Positions 24,061-25,111 of a DNA stretch of 25,111 nt are shown here, one piece after another. Where the stretch lies: NCBI GenBank assembly GCA_021154945.1, contig JAJNQF010000177.1, positions 1 to 25,111 on the forward strand, given 5' to 3'. Source of the stretch: Sphingomonas sp. (GTDB lineage: Bacteria; Pseudomonadota; Alphaproteobacteria; Sphingomonadales; Sphingomonadaceae). The notes under the pieces were generated by a model. That model was given only the letters and a program-made list of their open reading frames with translations, did not search any database and had not been told where the DNA came from. The translations under genes and the position numbers were made by a program. Every line of letters starts with the position of its first letter. The first letter of the stretch is position 1.

Positions 24061-25111
24061 GATGCCGCTCCGGCGGCGATCGATGCCGCCTCGCCGGCCC
24101 ACGCCCGTGCGATCAGCGTTCTTATCGGTCCGCGCTCGATCGGCCGTGGATTCCAGTAGGCGTTCTCGACCGCGTGGTCGCTGGCGCTGTCGATCCCCGC
24201 TTCGGGCATCCCCAAGTCCCGCAGCGCGGACGGTGCGCCGACGGCGCGGGCCAGTTCGGACAGGGCCGCTACCGGGTCCTCGGTGCCGAGCGCTCGCCGC
24301 AGGATCGTCATCGCCTGCGGGATGGCGGGTGCGTTGTAGGCGACGGCATGCGGCAGGACGATCGCATGCGTCTCCGCATGCGGCAGATCGAAGTCGCCGG
24401 CGAGCGTGTGACAGAGCTTGTGATGCAGCGCCATGCCCACCGAACCCAGCACCATTCCGCAGAGCCAGGAGCCGTACTGCGCATCCTCGCGGGCGACGAC
24501 GTCGCCGCCGTCGGCGACGATCCTGGGCAGTGCGTCAGCCAGCGCCCGGATGCCCTCCTCGGCGATGAGCTGCATTATGGGGTTCGTGTCCCTTGCGTAG
24601 AGACCCTCGACCGCGTGCGCGATCGCGTTGATCCCGCTGGTGCCCGAGATCGCGGTCGGCAGGCCGAGCGTCAGGTCGAGATCGTAGATCACGGCTTCCG
24701 GCAGGATGCGTGCGGAACGCTGCGTCGTCTTGCGGCCTTCCCTGGTCTCTCCGAGTATGGGTGTCATCTCCGAACCGGCGTAGGTCGTCGGAACCGCGAT
24801 CTGTCGTAGGTCGGCGCGCAACGCCAGCGCCTTGCCCAGTCCGATCGTCGAGCCGCCTCCGAAGGAGATCACGCAGTCGGCTCCGTGCTGGCTCACCGCC
24901 GCCATCGCCCTCTCCGTAACCTCGACGGGCGTGTGCATCGTGGCACCGTCGAAGCGACCGACGATCAGATCCCCCAGGAACGCGGTGGCCTCGCTCGCCG
25001 CGACAGCCTGCTGCGGTGTGGACAACAGCAGCGCGCGCCGACACCCGAGCCGCTCCATCACCGATCCCAGTTCGGCGACGGAACCACGTCCGAACACGAC
25101 GCGGTTCGGCA
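24057..25111 (-). CDS. maleylacetate reductase (5' end outside window)
   Basis: This iron-containing-alcohol-dehydrogenase-like enzyme reduces maleylacetate to 3-oxoadipate with NAD(P)H, after ring cleavage of hydroxyquinol, chlorocatechols or related compounds. The visible 351 codons begin within PNRVVFGRGSVAELG, the normal start of the fold, so only a few N-terminal residues are missing beyond the window edge. The nucleotide-binding loop is VISFGGGSTIGLGKA, followed by VPTTYAGSEMTPILG. The His-rich metal/active-site region is ALHHKLCHTLAGDFDLPHAETHAIVLPH. It overlaps the CoA-transferase A gene, giving the complete maleylacetate to acetyl-CoA plus succinyl-CoA route in one operon. Confidence 0.93.
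   Translation of the reverse strand, partial: PNRVVFGRGSVAELGSVMERLGCRRALLLSTPQQAVAASEATAFLGDLIVGRFDGATMHTPVEVTERAMAAVSQHGADCVISFGGGSTIGLGKALALRADLRQIAVPTTYAGSEMTPILGETREGRKTTQRSARILPEAVIYDLDLTLGLPTAISGTSGINAIAHAVEGLYARDTNPIMQLIAEEGIRALADALPRIVADGGDVVAREDAQYGSWLCGMVLGSVGMALHHKLCHTLAGDFDLPHAETHAIVLPHAVAYNAPAIPQAMTILRRALGTEDPVAALSELARAVGAPSALRDLGMPEAGIDSASDHAVENAYWNPRPIERGPIRTLIARAWAGEAASIAAGAAS

Overview
The window is GC-rich, densely coded DNA from a Proteobacterium. I infer a sphingomonad-type alphaproteobacterium from the TonB-dependent receptor, the 3-oxoadipate (beta-ketoadipate) catabolic genes, the DUF2975/small-HTH pair and the frequent GTG/TTG starts with 1-4 nt gene overlaps. No rRNA, tRNA, CRISPR array or insertion sequence was recognised.

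Layout. (1) 1-3620: a small secreted protein, a TonB-dependent outer-membrane receptor and a LysR-type regulator, all on the minus strand. This looks like ordinary nutrient-uptake DNA. (2) 3903-9819: an anti-phage CBASS locus of the HORMA/TRIP13 (type III) kind. A divergent WYL-domain regulator (CapW-like) and a two-TM SLATT-like protein lie on the minus strand. Five overlapping plus-strand genes follow: a CD-NTase cyclase, a HORMA protein (Cap7), a TRIP13-like AAA+ ATPase (Cap6), a protein with a SLOG-like N-terminus and a nucleoside-deoxyribosyltransferase/TIR-like C-terminus, and a DEDDh 3'-5' exonuclease (Cap18-like). A hairpin follows the last stop codon. (3) 10103-12187: a four-gene overlapping operon of membrane proteins led by DUF2975 and its partner HTH regulator, preceded by a perfect 12-bp-arm inverted repeat. 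(4) 12188-13923: poorly coding DNA holding one small membrane-protein locus where both strands are open in codon register. (5) 13924-21065: a two-gene minus-strand unit. A 2041-residue protein has disordered acidic linkers, long helical regions, an intact P-loop NTPase and a second, degenerate NTPase-like domain. It overlaps a 339-residue protein ending in a HEPN-type RNxxxH motif. I do not recognise this pair as a named system; it is the best candidate here for an undescribed defence or toxin-like module. (6) 21503-25111: a minus-strand catabolic operon of maleylacetate reductase (5' end outside the window), 3-oxoacid CoA-transferase A and B, and 3-oxoadipyl-CoA thiolase.

How they work together. 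In CBASS, HORMA and TRIP13 control the cyclase, which makes a cyclic (oligo)nucleotide that switches on an effector. Here the SLATT protein and the SLOG/NDT-like protein are both candidate effectors, and CapW probably represses from the 170-bp divergent region, which holds two near-identical short palindromes. The giant NTPase/HEPN pair next door suggests a defence island lying between two metabolic blocks. The right-hand operon turns maleylacetate (from hydroxyquinol, chlorocatechol or similar aromatic ring cleavage) into acetyl-CoA and succinyl-CoA.
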